Shown piece after piece: positions 6,428 through 9,091 of a stretch of DNA of 9,091 bases. Both the position numbers and the translations under genes were made by a program. The notes below the pieces were generated by a model. The model searched no databases. It had not been told where the DNA came from and saw only the letters and a list, made by a program, of their open reading frames with translations. This DNA is from Candidatus Zixiibacteriota bacterium. GTDB lineage: Bacteria > Zixibacteria > MSB-5A5 > GN15 > PGXB01. The stretch spans positions 1,230,944 to 1,240,034 of the forward strand of contig CP070766.1 of assembly GCA_020345705.1 (NCBI GenBank), written 5' to 3'. The first letter of the stretch is position 1, and each line of letters begins with the position of its first letter.

Positions 6428-7393
6428 ATGTCAGACTTGAGTGTCGGCGGACAGGCAGTCATAGAAGGCGTAATGATGCGATCCAGGGATCGTGTGTCGA
6501 CCGCCGTCAGAACTCTAACAGGTGATATCCTGGTGAAAACCGATAATTACATCTCGCTGTCCAAGCGTTATAAGATCCTGTCACTGCTCATCATGAGAGG
6601 TATGATAACCTTCTTTGAGATGCTTGTCATCGGCATCAAGACTCTGAATTTCTCGGCTGATATCGCCGTCAAGGAAATGGAGAAGCAGGAGGCGGCCGAA
6701 AAGGGCAAGGAATACGTCCCAAAGGATAAGAAAAGCAACAGCCTTATGCTGGCGGGGACGGTAGTTTTCGCTCTGGCGCTGGGAATTCTCATCTTTTTTC
6801 TTACGCCCATTCTGATTGCCTCTCTAATCAACGTTGAGAGGGATGCTGTTGCCTTCAATCTCGTTGCCGGCGCGGTCCGGGTAGGTTTATTCCTGGCTTA
6901 TGTCTGGTTGATTTCGTTGTTTGGGGAGTTCAGAAAAGTCTTCCAGTATCATGGTGCCGAACATAAATCGATATTCGCCTACGAAAACGGCGAGGACCTG
7001 ACGACCGAAAACGTGTCGCGGTACACGACTCACCATCCTCGCTGCGGCACCAGTTTTATTCTGATTGTCGCCCTGCTGGCCATTTTCACCTATTCCATTT
7101 CCGATACAATCTACCTCCTGATAACCGGTGCTCCGCCTACCTGGTACACCAGATTCTTGATACATTTCTCACTCCTGCCGCTCGTTGCCGGAGGCTCTTA
7201 TGAGCTTCTGAAGCTGTCCGGGAAGACCCGCGACAACGCCGTCACGCGAATTCTGATAAAGCCGGGGCTGTGGCTGCAACGCATCACCACCAAAGAGCCC
7301 TCCCGGGAACAGATGGAAGTTGCCATCGTTGCTCTCGAGTCGGCGGTCGGAATTACCGAGTCGAAGCTCTCGGTCAAAAAGACTTGCCTTTAG
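6428..7393 (+). CDS. DUF1385 (YqhQ-like, COG3872) membrane protein
   Basis: This 321-residue protein belongs to the DUF1385 family, whose biochemical role is unknown and which was once described as a predicted metal-dependent enzyme. The N-terminal signature GGQAVIEGVMMR is at 7-18. A second conserved block, FQYHGAEHK (172-180), is followed by YENGEDLT and THHPRCGTSF (201-210). These histidines, the cysteine and the acidic residues could form a metal or active site; this is inference. Membrane helices are likely at about 107-135, 143-165, 210-232 and 242-258, with a possible earlier one near 48-70, so the conserved block lies beside the membrane. The length is normal for the family. The start at 6428 has a GGATGA-like ribosome binding site seven bases upstream and begins just before the signature. 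Sitting between rpmE and prfA is a recurrent arrangement in several phyla and hints at a link to translation or growth, without proving one. Confidence 0.93.
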   Translation: MSDLSVGGQAVIEGVMMRSRDRVSTAVRTLTGDILVKTDNYISLSKRYKILSLLIMRGMITFFEMLVIGIKTLNFSADIAVKEMEKQEAAEKGKEYVPKDKKSNSLMLAGTVVFALALGILIFFLTPILIASLINVERDAVAFNLVAGAVRVGLFLAYVWLISLFGEFRKVFQYHGAEHKSIFAYENGEDLTTENVSRYTTHHPRCGTSFILIVALLAIFTYSISDTIYLLITGAPPTWYTRFLIHFSLLPLVAGGSYELLKLSGKTRDNAVTRILIKPGLWLQRITTKEPSREQMEVAIVALESAVGITESKLSVKKTCL

Positions 7394-7412
7394 CGCGGTC
7401 ACTTTCTATTCT
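7384..7412 (+). promoter_or_regulatory. Candidate promoter upstream of prfA
   Basis: TTGCCT (7384-7389), a 17-base spacer and TATTCT (7407-7412) each match consensus at four of six positions. The -35 overlaps the end of the DUF1385 gene. If real it would give prfA extra transcription independent of rpmE. The match is modest. Confidence 0.25.
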
Positions 7413-7431
7413 AAATTTCAATTATGAGACC

Positions 7432-7437
7432 AGGTGA
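7432..7437 (+). promoter_or_regulatory. Ribosome binding site of prfA
   Basis: AGGTGA lies six bases before the ATG at 7444 and supports that start over other in-frame candidates. Confidence 0.7.
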
Positions 7438-7443
7438 ATACTG

Positions 7444-8532
7444 ATGTTCGAAATAATAGAAAAATACGAAAAGAGGCTTGAAGAGCTCAACAAAGCCCTC
7501 ACTGATCCCGCTATCCTGTCCAACCTGGCCCAGCTCAAGGATATTTCACGTGAGCGGCGTCAGGTCGAGGAAATTCTGGAGGTTGGGAAAACGTACAAGG
7601 AATGCGCAAAGAATATCGAGGATGCCAATGAGATTCTGCGCGAGTCCGACGATCCGGAGATGATCGCGATGGCCAAAGAAGAATTAGAGAGCGCGACCGG
7701 GCTCAGGCACGAAACGGAAAAGAAACTGAATATACTCCTCATTCCGCGCGACCCCAACGACGTCAAGAATGCCATTATCGAGATCAGAGCCGGAACGGGC
7801 GGCGAGGAGGCGGGGATATTCGCCGCCGACCTGTACCGTATGTACGGCAGGTATGCGGAAGAGAAAGGCTGGAAGGTCGAGACGCTTTCCTCCAACGTAA
7901 CGCAACTTGGTGGGGTGAAAGAGGTCGTCTTTCTGGTAAAAGGCGACAACGCTTACGGCCACCTTAAGTATGAATCCGGCGTTCATCGGGTGCAGCGGGT
8001 CCCGCAGACGGAATCTCAGGGGCGGATACACACCTCGGCGGCGACGGTAGCAGTCCTGCTTGAAGCCGAAGACGTCGACGTCAAAATCAGCGAAGAGGAC
8101 CTGAAAGTCGACGTCTATCGCTCATCTGGCCCGGGAGGACAGTCCGTAAACACGACCGACTCGGCCGTCCGTATCACGCATATCCCGACGGGCCTTGTGG
8201 TGACATGCCAAGATGAGAAATCACAGCACAAGAACAAGACCCGGGCGATGCAGGTGCTTCGCGCCAGGCTCTTTGATAAAGCCATGGAAGAGCAGAACAA
8301 CGAAATCGCCCAGGAACGCCGCGCTATGGTAAGCACCGGCGACCGTTCGGCCAAAATCCGTACGTACAATTTTCCGCAGTCGCGGGTGACCGATCACCGG
8401 ATCGGCCTGACGCTTCATAGACTCAATGAGATTCTTGATGGTGGTCTGGATGAAATCGTTATCGCTCTCCAGAAGCACGATCAGGAGAAAAGGCTCGAAT
8501 CCTCCGGAAAAACCTTTGAAAACGCAAATTGA
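7444..8532 (+). CDS. prfA: Peptide chain release factor 1 (RF1)
   Basis: This 362-residue protein is release factor 1, which recognises UAA and UAG stop codons in the ribosomal A site and triggers release of the finished protein. The coiled N-terminal domain is followed by the conserved IEIRAGTGGEEAGIFAADL segment. The stop-codon-reading tripeptide PxT is Pro187-Gln188-Thr189, within RVPQTESQGRIHTS, which separates RF1 from RF2 (SPF). The catalytic GGQ motif is at 231-233 (SSGPGGQSVNTTDSAVRI), and the later NFPQSRVTDHRIGLTLH segment is typical of the C-terminal part. The length is normal, and there is no internal frameshift of the kind found in prfB. The gene ends in TGA, which RF1 itself does not read. 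The GGQ methyltransferase gene prmC, which often follows prfA, is not directly downstream; a convergent gene is. Confidence 0.98.
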   Translation: MFEIIEKYEKRLEELNKALTDPAILSNLAQLKDISRERRQVEEILEVGKTYKECAKNIEDANEILRESDDPEMIAMAKEELESATGLRHETEKKLNILLIPRDPNDVKNAIIEIRAGTGGEEAGIFAADLYRMYGRYAEEKGWKVETLSSNVTQLGGVKEVVFLVKGDNAYGHLKYESGVHRVQRVPQTESQGRIHTSAATVAVLLEAEDVDVKISEEDLKVDVYRSSGPGGQSVNTTDSAVRITHIPTGLVVTCQDEKSQHKNKTRAMQVLRARLFDKAMEEQNNEIAQERRAMVSTGDRSAKIRTYNFPQSRVTDHRIGLTLHRLNEILDGGLDEIVIALQKHDQEKRLESSGKTFENAN

Positions 8533-8545
8533 GGTTTTTCCCGGG
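8502..8545. terminator. Long hairpin at the prfA stop codon, likely shared by convergent genes
   Basis: GGAAAAACC (8506-8514) and GGTTTTTCC (8533-8541) form a perfect 9-bp inverted repeat. Inside it TTTG (8515-8518) can pair with CAAA (8525-8528) around a six-base loop, leaving a four-base bulge (8529-8532) that contains the prfA TGA. Outside a single C-C mismatch, three more pairs (8502-8504 with 8543-8545) are possible. The hairpin lies in the last codons of prfA and just beyond the stop of the minus-strand gene, so it can form in both transcripts. A classic T tract is absent on both strands; only the AT-rich TTAATTAATT follows on the plus strand. Confidence 0.45.
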
Positions 8546-8549
8546 TTAA

Positions 8550-9091
8550 TTAATTCACTTTCGTGTAGTCCAGTTCAGAGCCATAGATGCTGTGGGGAAT
8601 CAGATAGACAAGTAAAGTGACAACTGCGGCGGATAGTATCCAGCCCCGACCACCCTTTTGACTTCGCCCTCGCCACAAGGCTAAAATCCAGGCAATCACG
8701 GCGACCGCCGTCTTATTGTCGGTCATATCGCCGCCAAACGGCCAGCCCGACCAGAAGTTGCCGAAAGCATATTTCTGAACGAGAGGTCCGAAAATAAGCC
8801 CGCCCACAATGAGAAAACCGAACGTCCACAATGTGTACCGGTAGGCCCTGACACCACGGACAAGGGCATCGAGTCCCGTCCGTGTCGAAAGTAGAAGCCA
8901 GCCGAACATAAAAATAACGTGTAAATACAAAACAAACTTTGGTACCGGACCGGTAAATCTAATCACGACCGGTTCGTCTATCAACGCATGCTCTGTTCCA
9001 TCCGCGGAGGTTAGAGTGATTTGATAGGCCACTTTCCCGGCGGACGGTTGTCTCGGGATAGTCGCGACCAGATCGCCGCCCTCCCGAACCA
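8550..9091 (-). CDS. Four-helix membrane protein of unknown function, 5'-truncated
   Basis: The frame is open from the stop at 8550-8552 to the right edge, giving at least 179 residues of the C-terminal part; a GTG at 9032 is probably an internal valine, since the residues before it (VATIPRQPSAGKV) continue smoothly. The first 45 or so visible residues look like the end of a beta-sandwich domain outside the membrane. Four hydrophobic helices follow, beginning near VPKFVLYLHVIFMFGW, YTLWTFGFLIVGGLIFG, KTAVAVIAWILALW and WILSAAVVTLLVYLIP. A histidine lies in helix 1 (LYLHV) and another at the end of helix 4 (IPHSIYGSE). A striking loop, FWSGWPFGGDMTDNK, joins helices 2 and 3. These features suggest a conserved family, but I cannot name it or assign a function. 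Heme or metal binding through the histidines is possible but unproven. It is convergent with prfA with a 17-base gap. Confidence 0.75.
   Translation of the reverse strand, partial: VREGGDLVATIPRQPSAGKVAYQITLTSADGTEHALIDEPVVIRFTGPVPKFVLYLHVIFMFGWLLLSTRTGLDALVRGVRAYRYTLWTFGFLIVGGLIFGPLVQKYAFGNFWSGWPFGGDMTDNKTAVAVIAWILALWRGRSQKGGRGWILSAAVVTLLVYLIPHSIYGSELDYTKVN

Noticed and set aside
8002..8010. Altered stop-codon reading because the RF1 tripeptide is Pro-Gln-Thr
   Set aside because: The middle residue of PxT varies among bacterial RF1 proteins; the important proline and threonine are present.
7444..8532. Programmed frameshift as in release factor genes
   Set aside because: That control is known for prfB (RF2). 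This gene is one uninterrupted frame with RF1 motifs.

Overview
The window looks like ordinary chromosomal DNA of a Gram-negative-type bacterium. I see no mobile element, CRISPR array, tRNA, rRNA or phage gene. My best guess is an uncultivated member of the Fibrobacteres-Chlorobi-Bacteroidetes (FCB) superphylum, for example candidate phylum Zixibacteria. The basis is a BatA/vWA membrane protein beside a peptidase-MA-like TPR protein, the rpmE-DUF1385-prfA cluster, moderately GC-rich codon use and tight gene packing. This is inference, because no taxonomic marker could be searched.

Region 1 (2-5913, + strand) reads as one transcription unit of four genes. First is the C-terminal part of a secreted-type gluzincin-like protein with TPR repeats, entering from the left edge. 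Next is a 693-residue BatA-type protein (two N-terminal membrane helices, a vWA domain, a glutamine-amidotransferase-like fold, a C-terminal helix). It overlaps by 4 bases with a duplicated-ATPase ABC-F protein, which overlaps by 38 bases with a small flavodoxin-fold protein. The first two genes probably act at the cell envelope. The last two are cytoplasmic and seem linked only by transcription.

Region 2 (5914-6086) is an AT-rich intergenic stretch with a candidate promoter, a weak terminator-like hairpin and a 7-bp inverted repeat, all upstream of rpmE.

Region 3 (6087-8532, + strand) is a translation cluster: rpmE (zinc-type ribosomal protein bL31), a DUF1385/YqhQ membrane protein of unknown function, and prfA (release factor 1). 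This order is familiar from several bacterial phyla. A perfect 8-bp hairpin lies between rpmE and the DUF1385 gene.

Region 4 (8550-9091, - strand) holds the C-terminal part of a four-helix membrane protein of unknown function, convergent with prfA. A long hairpin spanning the prfA stop codon probably serves as the shared end of both transcripts.

I found no convincing new multi-gene system. The points most worth following are an apparently inactivated zinc site in the first protein, a degenerate iron-sulfur-type cysteine motif in the flavoprotein, the out-of-frame gene overlap at 5305-5342, the palindromes around rpmE and prfA, and the two membrane proteins of unknown function.
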